Assembly: GCA_005888095.1 (NCBI GenBank)
Contig: VBKF01000096.1
Location: 1 to 64,000, forward strand
DNA length: 64,000 nucleotides
Direction: 5' to 3'
Source: Deltaproteobacteria bacterium
GTDB lineage: Bacteria > Desulfobacterota > Binatia > DP-6
Below, one piece after another: positions 8,809 to 18,113 of this stretch; the stretch's first letter is position 1, and every line of letters begins with the position of its first letter. A model generated the notes under the pieces. The model saw only the letters and a list, made by a program, of their open reading frames with translations, was not told where the DNA came from and made no database searches. The translations under genes were made by a program, and so were the position numbers.

Positions 8809-9950
8809 CGGCGGCGCGCGCGCGCGCGGCCGCCCTCCGAACCGCCGCCGATGCCCGCTTCATGGCGCGCGCGCTCGCGCTCGCCGCCCGCGGGCTCGGG
8901 CGGACGTTTCCCAACCCGCCCGTCGGCGCCGTCTTCGTGCGCGGCGGACGGGTGGTGGGCGAAGGCTTCCACACGCGGGCGGGCGCGCCGCATGCCGAGA
9001 TCGAGGCGCTCCGCGCCGCCGGGCGGCGCGCGACGGGGGCGGTGCTCTACGTGACGCTCGAGCCCTGCGTGCACCACGGCCGCACGCCGCCCTGCGTGGA
9101 TGCGCTCCTGCCGCTCGGCCTCGAGCGTGTCGTGGTGGCCATCGCGGATCCCGACCCACGCGTCCGGGGCCGTGGCCTCGCGCGCCTGAGACGCGCGGGC
9201 GTCCCGGTCGTCGTGGGCGTCGGAGCGGCCGAGGCGACGCTGCTGACGGCGGGCTACCGCTCCCGGGTGCTGCGCGGCCGGCCGCTCGTCACGCTGAAGC
9301 TCGCGACGACGCTCGACGGCCGGATCGCGCCGGCCGGCCGGCCGCGGCGGGGGGCGGGTCCCGACTGGATCACCGGGCCGGCGGCGCGGCGACTCGCGCA
9401 CGCCTTGCGCGACATCTCGGACGCCGTGCTGGTGGGGGCGGGCACCGTGCGGGCAGACGATCCGCGGCTCACGACCCGGCTCCGCGGCGGCCGGGATCCC
9501 GTGCGCGTCGTGGTCGCGGGTCGCGGGCTCGACCTGCCGGCCCGCGCCCGCATCCTCGCGCCCGGTGGGCCGCCGACCTGGATCGTGGCGCCGGCGGGGG
9601 CGGCGCCGGAGCGGGTGGCCGCCCTCCGTGGCCGGGGGGTCACCGTCATCCTCGAGCCGGCCCGCGGCCGGGCTATCCCGTTCGGGGCCGTCGTGCGCGC
9701 CCTCGGGAAGCGGGGGCTCACCACGGTGCTCGTCGAAGGGGGAGCCACCGTCGCCGCGCAGGCGCTCGCCGCTGGCGTGGTCGACCGGCTCGTGCTCTTC
9801 GTGGCGCCCCTCCTGCTCGCCGGCGATGGCGTGCCCGCGGTCGGGCCGCTCGGCCTGCGGCGCGTGGCGGACGCCATCCGGATCGAGGGGCTGGCGGTCG
9901 GGCGCGTGGGACGCGATCTCGTCGTCGAAGGTCGGGTGCAGCGGCGGTGA
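8805..9950 (+). CDS. ribD: Bifunctional riboflavin deaminase/reductase RibD
   Basis: RibD deaminates and then reduces the pyrimidine intermediate of riboflavin synthesis. The N-terminal deaminase shows the zinc motif HAE at 63-65 and [11 protein letters not shown] with Cys88 and Cys97. The C-terminal reductase (about 155-381) carries [17 protein letters not shown] and VEGGATVA. The 381-residue form starting at the GTG overlapping the nrdR stop gives the family N-terminus ([11 protein letters not shown]). The rib order continues with ribBA and ribH but skips riboflavin synthase. Confidence 0.94.
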   Translation: MTAARARAAALRTAADARFMARALALAARGLGRTFPNPPVGAVFVRGGRVVGEGFHTRAGAPHAEIEALRAAGRRATGAVLYVTLEPCVHHGRTPPCVDALLPLGLERVVVAIADPDPRVRGRGLARLRRAGVPVVVGVGAAEATLLTAGYRSRVLRGRPLVTLKLATTLDGRIAPAGRPRRGAGPDWITGPAARRLAHALRDISDAVLVGAGTVRADDPRLTTRLRGGRDPVRVVVAGRGLDLPARARILAPGGPPTWIVAPAGAAPERVAALRGRGVTVILEPARGRAIPFGAVVRALGKRGLTTVLVEGGATVAAQALAAGVVDRLVLFVAPLLLAGDGVPAVGPLGLRRVADAIRIEGLAVGRVGRDLVVEGRVQRR

Positions 9951-9994
9951 GACAGCCCTTTGCCTCGGGGGAGGCCCCGCGGTACTCTCGGCGC

Positions 9995-11212
9995 GTGGGC
10001 GCGTCGGATCGCACCCCCGAGTGTCTCGAGCAGCTGCGCGGGGGCGGGCTCGTGCTGATCGTCGACAGCGCGAGCGAGCCACCCGAGGCGGTGCTCGCCT
10101 GCGGCGCCGCGCGCGTCACGCCCGAGGTCATCAACTTCATGGTGACGCACGGGCGCGGCCTCGTCTGTCTCGCGCTGACGCGCGAGCGGATGCGGCAGCT
10201 CGGCATTCCGTTGATGCCGGCCGACCCGACCCGGCCGCTGCCCGCGTACGGGGCGTCGATCGAGGCACGGCACGGCGTCTCCACCGGCATCAGCGCCGCC
10301 GACCGCGCCACGACCGTGCGCGCGGCGGTGGCGGACGACGCGACGCCGGCAGACCTGGTGATGCCCGGTCACGTGACGACGATCGAGGGCGCGCCGGGCG
10401 GGGTCCTGGTGCGCGCCGCGCTCCCCGAGGCGGCGAGCGACCTGTCCCGTCTGGCCGGCCTCGGCGCGTCGGCGGCCCTCTGCGCGGTGCTCGGTCGCGA
10501 CGGCAACCTCGCGACGCCCGCGGAGCTCGACGCGCTCGCCGCGGCGCACGGGCTGCCGCGCGTCACGGTGACCGACGTGATCCAGATGCGGCTCCGCTCC
10601 GACAGCCTGGTGCGCCGCGTCGCGGAGGCGCTGCTCCCGACCCACGACGGGCCGACGTTCCGGGCCATCGTGTACGACAACACCATCGACCAGCATCAAC
10701 ACATGGCCCTCGTGCTCGGCGACGTGCAGGGCGACGGCGACGTGCTGGTCCGGCTGCACTCCGAGTGCCTGACCGGCGACGTCTTCGGCTCCGAGCGCTG
10801 CGACTGCGGCGACCAGCTCCGCCAGGCGCTCGAGCAGATCACGGTGGCCGGCCGCGGCGTCGTCGTCTACCTCCACCAGGAGGGGCGCGGCATCGGCCTC
10901 GCCAACAAGATCCGTGCCTACGCGCTCCAGGACCAGGGACGCGACACCGTCGAGGCCAACCTCGAGCTCGGCTTCAAGGAAGACCTCCGGGACTACGGCA
11001 TCGGCGCCCAGATCCTGCGCGACCTCGGCGTCCGGCGCGTGCGGCTGCTCACCAATAACCCGCAGAAGATCGTGGGGCTCGAGACCTACGGCGTCGACGT
11101 GGTCGCGCGCGCGCCGCTCGAGGTGGTGCCGCATTCCGGCAACATCGACTACCTCCGGACGAAGCAGGCGAAGCTCGGCCACCTCCTGTCCGGCCTCACG
11201 CGGAGCGCCTGA
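9995..11212 (+). CDS. ribBA: RibBA-type fusion: GTP cyclohydrolase II with degenerate DHBP-synthase domain
   Basis: The C-terminal half (about 205-405) is an intact GTP cyclohydrolase II. Zinc ligands Cys258, Cys269 and Cys271 lie in [18 protein letters not shown], followed by [13 protein letters not shown] and TNNPQKI. The N-terminal half aligns with 3,4-dihydroxy-2-butanone-4-phosphate synthase but has lost key residues. The acidic DDEDRENEGD loop reads [10 protein letters not shown] (24-33), the GHTEA His is Leu143 in ALPEA, and the LCEL Glu is Ala164 in LCAV. The [10 protein letters not shown] and MPGHV segments survive. The RibB activity is therefore doubtful. GTG 9995 fits the family N-terminus; GTG 9947, overlapping the ribD stop, is the alternative. 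Confidence 0.88.
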   Translation: MGASDRTPECLEQLRGGGLVLIVDSASEPPEAVLACGAARVTPEVINFMVTHGRGLVCLALTRERMRQLGIPLMPADPTRPLPAYGASIEARHGVSTGISAADRATTVRAAVADDATPADLVMPGHVTTIEGAPGGVLVRAALPEAASDLSRLAGLGASAALCAVLGRDGNLATPAELDALAAAHGLPRVTVTDVIQMRLRSDSLVRRVAEALLPTHDGPTFRAIVYDNTIDQHQHMALVLGDVQGDGDVLVRLHSECLTGDVFGSERCDCGDQLRQALEQITVAGRGVVVYLHQEGRGIGLANKIRAYALQDQGRDTVEANLELGFKEDLRDYGIGAQILRDLGVRRVRLLTNNPQKIVGLETYGVDVVARAPLEVVPHSGNIDYLRTKQAKLGHLLSGLTRSA

Positions 11213-11232
11213 CCCCTCCCGGCGGCCTCACC

Positions 11233-11706
11233 GTGCCCCGCACCCTGCAGGCCGGACCGAGTGGCGACGGACTCCGCATCGGGGTCGCGCTCGCGCGCTT
11301 CAACCAGGCCGTCACCGACCGGCTGCTCGCCGGCGCGCTGGAGGCGCTCGGCCACCACGGCGTGGCCGACGACGCGATCGACGTCGTGCTGGTGCCCGGC
11401 GCGTTCGAGCTGCCGCTCTGCGCCGAGCGCATGGCGGCAACCGGACGGTACGACGCGCTGGTCTGCCTGGGCGCGGTGGTGCGCGGCGAGACGCCGCACT
11501 TCGAGTACGTGGCCGGCGAAGCGGCGCGCGGCATCGGGGACGTCGCCCGCCGGCACGACCTTCCCGTGGCGTTCGGCGTGCTCACCACGGACACGATCGA
11601 GCAGGCGCTGGCGCGGGCCGGCGGGGCGCGCGGCAACAAGGGCTACGAGGCGGCGGTGACGGCGCTCGAGATGGTGCATCTCCTGCGCGTCGTGCAGAAG
11701 TTCTGA
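11233..11706 (+). CDS. ribH: 6,7-dimethyl-8-ribityllumazine synthase
   Basis: RibH condenses the RibD product with DHBP to form lumazine, the penultimate flavin step, usually as a 60-mer shell. The 157 residues show FNQAVTDRLLAGA, VPGAFELP, the catalytic-His segment VVRGETPHFEYV, and GVLTTDTIEQALARAG with GNKGYEAA at the C-terminus. Start is GTG 11233. The stop overlaps nusB as TGATG, the conserved ribH-nusB pairing. Confidence 0.95.
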   Translation: MPRTLQAGPSGDGLRIGVALARFNQAVTDRLLAGALEALGHHGVADDAIDVVLVPGAFELPLCAERMAATGRYDALVCLGAVVRGETPHFEYVAGEAARGIGDVARRHDLPVAFGVLTTDTIEQALARAGGARGNKGYEAAVTALEMVHLLRVVQKF

Positions 11707-12146
11707 TGGGCGTCAGGCGCGAAGCGCGCGAGCTGGCGCTCCAGGCGCTCTACCAGCTCGACATGAGCGGCGACGAGGATCCCGCCCGCAGCCTCGCGCT
11801 CTTCTGGTCCCACTTCCGCGGGCGCGACGATGCGCGCAGCTTCGCCCGCGAGCTGGTCGAGGGCGTGTGCGCGGAGCGGGAGCGCCTCGACGCGCTCATC
11901 CGCCAGTGCGCCGAGCACTGGCGGCTGCCGCGGCTCTCCCGCGTCGACCTGAACCTGCTCCGCCTGGCGACGTTCGAGCTCCTCGCCTGCGCGGAGATCC
12001 CCACCTCGGTCTCGATCAACGAGGCGGTCGAGATCGCGCGACGCTTCGGCGGCGAGGACTCGGCCGGGTTCGTGAACGGCGTCCTCGACGCGATCGCCAC
12101 CCAGGTCGGCGCCAAGGCGAAGGAGAAGCCCGGGGGAGCCGACTAG
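11706..12146 (+). CDS. nusB: Transcription antitermination protein NusB
   Basis: NusB binds NusE (S10) and boxA RNA to promote antitermination in rRNA operons. The 146-residue all-helical protein begins [16 protein letters not shown] and carries [15 protein letters not shown] and [26 protein letters not shown], the hallmark C-terminal helices. It overlaps the ribH stop by one base. leuS follows after 13 bp. Confidence 0.95.
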   Translation: MGVRREARELALQALYQLDMSGDEDPARSLALFWSHFRGRDDARSFARELVEGVCAERERLDALIRQCAEHWRLPRLSRVDLNLLRLATFELLACAEIPTSVSINEAVEIARRFGGEDSAGFVNGVLDAIATQVGAKAKEKPGGAD

Positions 12147-12159
12147 GGGCGCGGGAGCG

Positions 12160-14640
12160 ATGCGGCAGGGCGAGGGAGTGACCCGCTACGACCCGGAGGC
12201 GGTCGAGGCGAAGTGGCAGGCGCGCTGGGAGGCGACGGGTGCGTTCCGGGCGCGCCCGGACCCCGCCCGGGCGCCCTACTACGTGCTCGAGATGTTCCCG
12301 TACCCCTCGGGGCGCCTCCACATGGGGCACGTCCGCAACTACTCGATCGGCGACGTCATCGCGCGCCAGCGACGCATGCAGGGCCACGCGGTGCTGCATC
12401 CGATCGGCTGGGATGCATTCGGGCTGCCGGCGGAGAACGCCGCGATCAAGCACGGCGTGCATCCGGCGCGCTGGACGGCCGACAACATCACCCACATGCG
12501 AGGCCAGCTCCGCCGCCTCGGCTTCTCGTACGACTGGGACCGCGAGCTCGCCACCTGCGACCCGCGCTACTACCGCTGGGAGCAGCTCTTCTTCCTGCGC
12601 ATGCTCGCGCGGGACCTCGCCTACAAGCGGCGCTCGCCCGTCAACTGGTGCCCCTCCTGCGCGACCGTCCTCGCCAACGAGCAGGTGGTGGACGGGGGCT
12701 GCTGGCGGTGCGGGACGGCGGTGGAGCTGCGCGAGCTCGACCAGTGGTACCTCCGCATCACCGCCTACGCCGAGGAGCTGCTCGGCGCCCTCGATCGACT
12801 CGAGGGCTGGCCCGAGCGCGTCGTTGCCATGCAGCGGAACTGGATCGGGCGCAGCGAGGGCGCCGAGATCCGCTTCCCGCTCGACGGGCGGGACGGCGAG
12901 ATCGCCGTGTTCACGACCCGGCCCGACACCCTCTTCGGGGTCACCTTCATGAGCCTCGCCCCCGAGCACCCGCTCGCCACCGCGCTCGCCGCCGGCACGC
13001 CGCAGGAGGCGGCGGTGGCGGCCTTCGTGACGCGCGTGCGGGCGAGCGCGCGGGCCGAGCGCGCGGCCGGCAAGGACGGAGTCGCCACCGGCGCCTTCTG
13101 CCGCCATCCGCTCACCGGGGCGCGGCTCCCCGTCTACGTCGCGAGCTTCGTCCTCATGGAGTACGGGACGGGGGCGGTGATGGCGGTGCCGGCGCACGAT
13201 CAACGCGACTTCGAGTTCGCCCGCGCTCACGGCCGTCCCGTGAAGGTCGTCGTGCAGCCTGAGGGCGAGCGCCTCGATCCGTCGACCATGCCGTCGGCAT
13301 GGGAAGGGCCGGGCACGCTGGTCGACTCGGGCGAGTTCTCCGGGCTCGACAGCGAGGCCGCGAAGACGCGCATCGCCGCGGCGCTCGCCGCCCGGGGGCG
13401 GGGCGGGCCGACGGTTTCCTACCGGCTCCGCGACTGGGGCATCTCGCGCCAGCGGTACTGGGGCGCGCCCATCCCGGTGGTGTACTGCGAGCGCTGCGGG
13501 ACGGTGCCGGTGCCCGAGGCCGAGCTGCCCGTCGTCCTCCCCGAGGACGTCACGCTGAGCGGCCGCGGCGGCTCGCCGCTCGCCGCGCACGAGGCCTTCG
13601 TCCACACCCGCTGCCCGCGCTGCGGCGGGCCGGCGCGGCGCGAGACCGACACGATGGACACCTTCGTCGAGTCCTCGTGGTACTTCGCCCGCTACTGCTC
13701 GCCGCACGACGAGCGCGAGCCGTTCGACCCCGAAGAAGCGGGCTACTGGCTCGGGAGCCGCGGCGTCGACGAGTACATCGGCGGCATCGAGCACGCCGTG
13801 CTTCACCTGCTCTATGCACGCTTCTTCACCAAGGTGCTGCGCGATCTCGGCTTCCTGCGCCTCGACGAGCCGTTCCGCCAGCTCTTCACGCAGGGCATGG
13901 TGATCAAGGACGGCGCGGCGATGAGCAAGTCGCGCGGCAACGTCGTCGAGCCCGACGAGCTGATCGCTCGGTACGGCGCCGACACGGCGCGGCTCTTCTG
14001 CCTCTTCGCCGCCCCGCCCGAGCGCGACCTCGAGTGGAGCGATCAGGGGGTGGAGGGGATGAGCCGGTTTCTCCATAAACTCTGGCGGCTCGTCCACGGC
14101 GTCGCCGGGCGCTTGCCGCCGCCCGGCACCGCGGTGGCGGCCGACCTCCCCGGACCGGATCGCGATCTCCACCGTCTCACCCACGCGACCATCCGGCGCG
14201 TCACCGACGACGTCGTGGAGCGGCTGCACTTCAACACCGCCATCGCCGCCGTCATGCAGCTGGTGGGCGGCCTCGGCGAGGCCCTCGAGCACGCCGGGGG
14301 CGCCGCGCTGCGCGAGGCCGTCGACGCGACGCTGAAGCTGCTCGCGCCCTTCGTCCCGCACGTCGCGAGCGAGCTCTGGGAGCTCGTGGGGCACACGACG
14401 CCGCTCGACATCGAGTCCTGGCCCGTGGTCGATCCGGGGGCGCTCGTGCGCGAGGCGCTCGAGCTGCCGGTCCAGGTGAATGGCAAGGTCCGCGCCCGCA
14501 TCTCGGTCGCCGCCGACGCCAACGAGAGCGAGGTGCTCGCCGCGGCGCTCGCGGACGAGCGGGTCCAGAGGCACCTCGCTGGCCGCGCCGTCCGGCGCCA
14601 CGTCGTGGTCCCCGGTCGGCTGGTGAGCCTGGTCGCATGA
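12160..14640 (+). CDS. leuS: Leucyl-tRNA synthetase
   Basis: LeuS is a class Ia synthetase of 826 residues, normal for bacteria. It shows the signature [15 protein letters not shown] (HIGH-type motif), a zinc-binding insert (CPSC...CWRC), and the CP1 editing domain with TTRPDTLFG and AVPAHDQRD. The KMSKS-type loop reads AMSKSRGN, and a C-terminal anticodon domain follows ([12 protein letters not shown]). The ATG at 12160 is used; a GTG six codons downstream is also possible. leuS-lptE-holA-rpsT is a conserved neighbourhood. Confidence 0.97.
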   Translation: MRQGEGVTRYDPEAVEAKWQARWEATGAFRARPDPARAPYYVLEMFPYPSGRLHMGHVRNYSIGDVIARQRRMQGHAVLHPIGWDAFGLPAENAAIKHGVHPARWTADNITHMRGQLRRLGFSYDWDRELATCDPRYYRWEQLFFLRMLARDLAYKRRSPVNWCPSCATVLANEQVVDGGCWRCGTAVELRELDQWYLRITAYAEELLGALDRLEGWPERVVAMQRNWIGRSEGAEIRFPLDGRDGEIAVFTTRPDTLFGVTFMSLAPEHPLATALAAGTPQEAAVAAFVTRVRASARAERAAGKDGVATGAFCRHPLTGARLPVYVASFVLMEYGTGAVMAVPAHDQRDFEFARAHGRPVKVVVQPEGERLDPSTMPSAWEGPGTLVDSGEFSGLDSEAAKTRIAAALAARGRGGPTVSYRLRDWGISRQRYWGAPIPVVYCERCGTVPVPEAELPVVLPEDVTLSGRGGSPLAAHEAFVHTRCPRCGGPARRETDTMDTFVESSWYFARYCSPHDEREPFDPEEAGYWLGSRGVDEYIGGIEHAVLHLLYARFFTKVLRDLGFLRLDEPFRQLFTQGMVIKDGAAMSKSRGNVVEPDELIARYGADTARLFCLFAAPPERDLEWSDQGVEGMSRFLHKLWRLVHGVAGRLPPPGTAVAADLPGPDRDLHRLTHATIRRVTDDVVERLHFNTAIAAVMQLVGGLGEALEHAGGAALREAVDATLKLLAPFVPHVASELWELVGHTTPLDIESWPVVDPGALVREALELPVQVNGKVRARISVAADANESEVLAAALADERVQRHLAGRAVRRHVVVPGRLVSLVA

Positions 14641-14659
14641 GCGCGAGCGAAGGATATCG

Positions 14660-15235
14660 ATGAAGCACCTCGGGTGGCTTCTGCTGGCGCCGCTCCTCGC
14701 GTGCGGCTACCACCTCGGGGGCGCGGGCACGACCGTGCCCGCAGGCGCTCGCACGATCGGCATCCAGCTGTTCCACAGCCACGTGCGCGAGACCGGCCTC
14801 GAGGTCCATCTCCGCCGCGCCATCGAGGACGAGTTCCGCCGCCGAGGCGTGCTGCGCGTCGTCGCCCCGGGTGAGGCGGATCTCGTGCTCTCGGGCGACA
14901 TCCGCCGCTTCACGGACGTCCCGGTCGCCTTCAGCGCGACCGACGAGGCCGTCCAGTACCAGACCGTGATGCAGGTCGGCATGCGACTGGTCGAGCGGGC
15001 GACCGGCCGCGTCCTGCACGAGACCAAGGTGCTGCAGGAGAGCCAGGACTTCGGTGCGGAGACGCGGGTCGTCATCACCAGCTCGCCGCACTTCCAGCGC
15101 GGGACGATCGACGGGCGCGACCTGGCCAATCTGACGAACGTGCAGATCGGCGAGGCCCGCCGCCAGGCGGCGGCGGCCGAGCTGCTCGACACGCTCGCGC
15201 GCGACATCTACGAGCAGGCGGTGGAGGGCTTCTGA
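14660..15235 (+). CDS. lptE: LPS-assembly lipoprotein LptE
   Basis: LptE is the outer-membrane lipoprotein that plugs the LptD translocon. A lipoprotein signal peptide ends at the lipobox LLACGYHLGG, with Cys15-Gly-Tyr-His-Leu typical of LptE. The 191-residue length fits. The body shows the TIGIQLF segment and conserved polar strands (VSGDIRRF-like, YQTVMQVGMRL). Identification rests on the lipobox motif plus its position between leuS and holA. Its stop overlaps a CTG that probably starts holA. Confidence 0.9.
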   Translation: MKHLGWLLLAPLLACGYHLGGAGTTVPAGARTIGIQLFHSHVRETGLEVHLRRAIEDEFRRRGVLRVVAPGEADLVLSGDIRRFTDVPVAFSATDEAVQYQTVMQVGMRLVERATGRVLHETKVLQESQDFGAETRVVITSSPHFQRGTIDGRDLANLTNVQIGEARRQAAAAELLDTLARDIYEQAVEGF

Positions 15236-16242
15236 GCACGGCCCGGCGAACGGCGTCCGGGCAGAGTGCAGACCCGCTCGTCGCGCTGGCGCGGGGGCCG
15301 CTGCGTTCCCACTATCTGCTCTATGGCGAGGAGACGTACCTCGTCGAACGCGCCCTCGGGCTTCTCCGCACGCGGCTCACGCCCGGCGGGGGCGTCGCGA
15401 GCGGTCGGACGGTGTGGGGCGACGAGGACGCGGAGCGCGTGGTCGCGGCGCTCGAGGACCTGGCCTCGCCGCCGCTCTTCGGCGGCGCGCAGAGCCTCGT
15501 CATCCGCCGCGCCGAGGCGTTGCGGGAGCCGGAGCAGGAGGCGATCCTCGCACGTCTGCCGGCGCTCGGCGCCGGCGGGAGCCTGATCCTCGTCGCCCCG
15601 ACGGCCGATCAGCGCCGCCGTCTCTTCGCGGCCTGCGTGCGCGCCGGGGCGGCGTTCGGCTTCCGGCGGGTCGACCTGCGCGGCGCGCCGAGCTGGGTCG
15701 TCCGCTTCGCCCGCGAACGCGGCCACGAGATCGTCCCCGCCGCCGTCCAGGAGCTCGTCGACCGGAGCGGCGCCGACCTCGGGGTGCTCGCGAGCGAAGT
15801 CGAGAAGGTGAGCCTGCACGCCGGCCCCGGCATCCGCATCGAAGCGCGGCACGTGCGAGCCGTCGCGACGGCTGTCCGGGCGCACGAGGTGCAGGAGCTG
15901 ACTGATCGCCTCGCCGCCCGCGACCGCGCCGGCGCGATGCGCATCCTGCGCAGCCTGCTTGCCGAGGGTGAGCCGCCGATCCGGGCGGCCGCCTTCCTCG
16001 CCGCGCACCTCAGGCGCGCGCTGCACGTCGCGGAGCTCGAAGAGCGGGGCCTCCGCGTCGAGGCGATCGCCGCGCAGCTCGGCATCTCGAGCTGGCTCGT
16101 CCAGCGGATCGCCGGCCGGGGCCGGGCGCGAAACCTCGAGCGCGCCCTCGGCGTGCTCCGGCGGCTGGACCTCGAGCTCAAGAGCTCGCGACCCCCCGAG
16201 GCGGTGTTCGAGGTCGCACTGCTCGAGATGGCCGGTGGCTAG
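15232..16242 (+). CDS. holA: DNA polymerase III delta subunit, apparent CTG start
   Basis: HolA is the clamp-loader wrench subunit of the replicase. The frame encodes the delta-like HYLLYGEETYLVERALGLLR near the N-terminus, a central AAA-like fold (SLILVAPTADQRRR) and a C-terminal collar domain. The first ATG/GTG/TTG is GTG 15412, but conserved delta sequence continues upstream to about 15260. No canonical start exists between there and a CTG at 15232-15234. That CTG overlaps the lptE stop as CTGA, mirroring the GTGA junctions elsewhere here. I therefore propose CTG initiation, giving 336 residues. The GTG start would remove the first strand and Walker-like region. Confidence 0.8.
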   Translation: MSTARRTASGQSADPLVALARGPLRSHYLLYGEETYLVERALGLLRTRLTPGGGVASGRTVWGDEDAERVVAALEDLASPPLFGGAQSLVIRRAEALREPEQEAILARLPALGAGGSLILVAPTADQRRRLFAACVRAGAAFGFRRVDLRGAPSWVVRFARERGHEIVPAAVQELVDRSGADLGVLASEVEKVSLHAGPGIRIEARHVRAVATAVRAHEVQELTDRLAARDRAGAMRILRSLLAEGEPPIRAAAFLAAHLRRALHVAELEERGLRVEAIAAQLGISSWLVQRIAGRGRARNLERALGVLRRLDLELKSSRPPEAVFEVALLEMAGG

Positions 16243-16529
16243 GCTGCTGGCCGCGGTGCGCCCGTCGCGCCGAGCTCGTGCACCGCGCGGGCCAGGCGCG
16301 CGATCTTGCGGGCGGCCGTGTTGCGGTGCAGCACGCCCTTGGTGACGGCCTTGTCGAGCGCCCGTGCGGCGCGCAGGAGCGTGTCCGCCGCCCGCTCCGC
16401 GTCGCGCGCGACGATCGCCGCGCGTACCACCCGGACCAGATGCCTCAAGTGCGTCCTGATCGCCTGGTTGCGGAGCCGGCGCTTCTCGCTCTGACGATGA
16501 CGCTTCAGCGCCGAGGGGTGTTCCGCCAC
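16239..16529 (-). CDS. rpsT: Ribosomal protein S20
   Basis: S20 is a basic, helical small-subunit primary binder of 16S rRNA. The 96 residues begin VAEHPSALKRHRQSEKRRLRN, matching the family start, and contain THLRHLVRVVR and the DKAVTKGVLHRNTAARKIARL C-terminal helix. GTG 16529 is preceded by GAGG at a good distance; an in-frame ATG 36 bp upstream would add unrelated residues. It is convergent with holA, overlapping by four bases, as is usual for rpsT beside holA. Confidence 0.93.
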   Translation of the reverse strand: MAEHPSALKRHRQSEKRRLRNQAIRTHLRHLVRVVRAAIVARDAERAADTLLRAARALDKAVTKGVLHRNTAARKIARLARAVHELGATGAPRPAA

Positions 16530-16561
16530 GCGCGCCTCGCTACCACGAGCGTCCCCATCGG

Positions 16562-17392
16562 TCAAACCGGCCCGGCATCATCCGCGTTCGCGCCGTGCGC
16601 GCCGTGCTCCTTGGCAAGGGCCCACAGGCGCTCGCGCTCGGCGGGGTCGAGGTCGGCGAGCGCCGCGCCGCGCGCGCGGGCGGCGGCTTCCACGCGCCGG
16701 GCGCGCGCGACGAACCGGTCCGCGGCGTCGCGCAGCGCCATCTCGGCGGGAACGTCGAGGTGGCGCGCGACGCTGGTCAGCGTGAGCAGCACGTCGCCCA
16801 GCTCGCGGGCGGCCGCGGCGCGATTGCCGGCGGCCACGGCGGCCTCGAGCTCCGCCTGCTCCTCGCGCAGCTTGGTGAGCACACCGGCCATGTCGGGCCA
16901 GTCGAAGCCCAGCTGGCGCGCCTTGTCGCCGAGCTGCTGGGCGCGCGCCAGGGCGGGCAACGCCGCCGGCACGCTGGCGAGCGGGTCGTGCTCGCCGCCC
17001 CGCGCGTGCCTCTCCTCGGCCTTGATGCGGCGCCAGTTCCGCATGACCTCGTCCGCATCGCGCACCTCGACGTCGCCGAAGACGTGCGGATGGCGGCGCA
17101 CGAGCTTGTCGGTCACGGCGCTCGCGACGTCCGTGATCGTGAAGCGTCCGGCCTCGGCGGCGAGCTGCGCCTGAAAGACCACCTGCAGGAGGAGGTCGCC
17201 GAGCTCGTCGCGGAGCGCGTCCGGATCATCGCGTTCGATCGCCTCGAGCACCTCGTACGCCTCCTCGATCACGTAGGGGCGGAGGCTCTCGGGCGTCTGC
17301 TCGCGATCCCACGGGCAGCCGCCGGGGCTGCGCAGCCGTGCCATGATGTCCACGAGGCGCAGGAACGTGTCGGCCAGCGGGCGCTCGGCCAT
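16562..17392 (-). CDS. mazG: Nucleoside triphosphate pyrophosphohydrolase MazG
   Basis: MazG hydrolyses NTPs to NMPs and pyrophosphate, cleaning nucleotide pools. The 276 residues hold two tandem MazG folds. The first has LRSPGGCPWDREQTPESL and the metal motif EEAYE...DELGDLLLQ; the second has EEQAELEAA...RELGDVLL near residues 185-215. The ATG at 17392 opens the family-like MAERPLADTFLRLVDIM. It reads divergently from glutaredoxin. Confidence 0.92.
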   Translation of the reverse strand: MAERPLADTFLRLVDIMARLRSPGGCPWDREQTPESLRPYVIEEAYEVLEAIERDDPDALRDELGDLLLQVVFQAQLAAEAGRFTITDVASAVTDKLVRRHPHVFGDVEVRDADEVMRNWRRIKAEERHARGGEHDPLASVPAALPALARAQQLGDKARQLGFDWPDMAGVLTKLREEQAELEAAVAAGNRAAAARELGDVLLTLTSVARHLDVPAEMALRDAADRFVARARRVEAAARARGAALADLDPAERERLWALAKEHGAHGANADDAGPV

Positions 17393-17502
17393 CGGGGGAC
17401 GGTATCGGCGGCCCCCGGGCATGTCAACGCGCGTCGCGTGGCGGCAGTGGTGCAGCCCGCGCGGCTTGCATGTGGGCGGCGTCCGAGCTTAGCTTCTCTG
17501 CA

Positions 17503-17763
17503 GTGGCTCGCGTCCAGATCTACACGGCGGCGATGTGTCCGTACTGCGTGCGCGCCAAGCGGCTGCTCGCGGCCCGCGGCATTGTCTTCGACGAGGCCGA
17601 CGTGGGCAGCGACCCGGCGCTGCGCGCGGACGTCGTGCGTCGAAGCGGACGCCGCACCGTGCCGCAGATCTTCATCGACGGCCGGGCGGTCGGCGGCTTC
17701 GACGAGCTCGCGGCGCTCGACGCCGCGGGCGAGCTGGCGCGGCTTCGCGAGGAACGCGGGTGA
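17503..17763 (+). CDS. Glutaredoxin, GrxC type
   Basis: An 86-residue class I glutaredoxin for glutathione-dependent disulfide reduction. The dithiol active site is CPYC (YTAAMCPYCVRAKRLL) near residues 10-13, followed by the cis-Pro TVPQIFIDGRAVGGFDEL segment that binds glutathione. I start at GTG 17503 (VARVQIYT) because the upstream extension is not family-like. Its stop overlaps the next gene as GTGA. Confidence 0.92.
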   Translation: MARVQIYTAAMCPYCVRAKRLLAARGIVFDEADVGSDPALRADVVRRSGRRTVPQIFIDGRAVGGFDELAALDAAGELARLREERG

Positions 17764-18113
17764 GCGAGCGGGGCGTGGCCCTGTTCGCCGTCGTCGCGGC
17801 CGGCGTGGTGGCCGCTGCTTGGGCGGAGTCGTCGGCGCCGGATCCCGGGCGGGTGCTCTACGAGCAGCGCTGCGCCGCGTGCCACGGGACCAGCGGGGCC
17901 GGCGACGGTCCCGCGGCGGCGGCGATGGAGCCGCGCCCGCGAAATCTTCGCGATGCCGATTTCTGGCGCGGCCGAACGGCCGCCGAGCTCCGGCAGGTGG
18001 TGAGGGACGGCAAGCCGGGCACCCTGATGGCGCCCTTCGCGGGCGCGCTCTCCGATGCCGAGATCGACGCGGTCGTCGCGTTCCTCCAGTCGTTCCGTCC
18101 CGCGGGCCGCTGA
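17760..18113 (+). CDS. Small class I cytochrome c
   Basis: A 117-residue exported monohaem cytochrome c. An N-terminal hydrophobic signal (ALFAVVAAGVVAAAWA) precedes the haem-binding CAACH motif in VLYEQRCAACHG, and the distal Met ligand is likely in TLMAPFAGAL. The C-terminal helix reads EIDAVVAFLQSF. It probably shuttles electrons in the periplasm, but its partners are not here. The GTG start overlaps the glutaredoxin stop; the end overlaps the next gene by about 59 bp. Confidence 0.88.
   Translation: MSERGVALFAVVAAGVVAAAWAESSAPDPGRVLYEQRCAACHGTSGAGDGPAAAAMEPRPRNLRDADFWRGRTAAELRQVVRDGKPGTLMAPFAGALSDAEIDAVVAFLQSFRPAGR

Noticed and set aside
12016-14601. 861-codon minus-strand open frame over leuS
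   Set aside because: The plus strand encodes an unmistakable leucyl-tRNA synthetase; the antisense product is low-complexity and matches no family.
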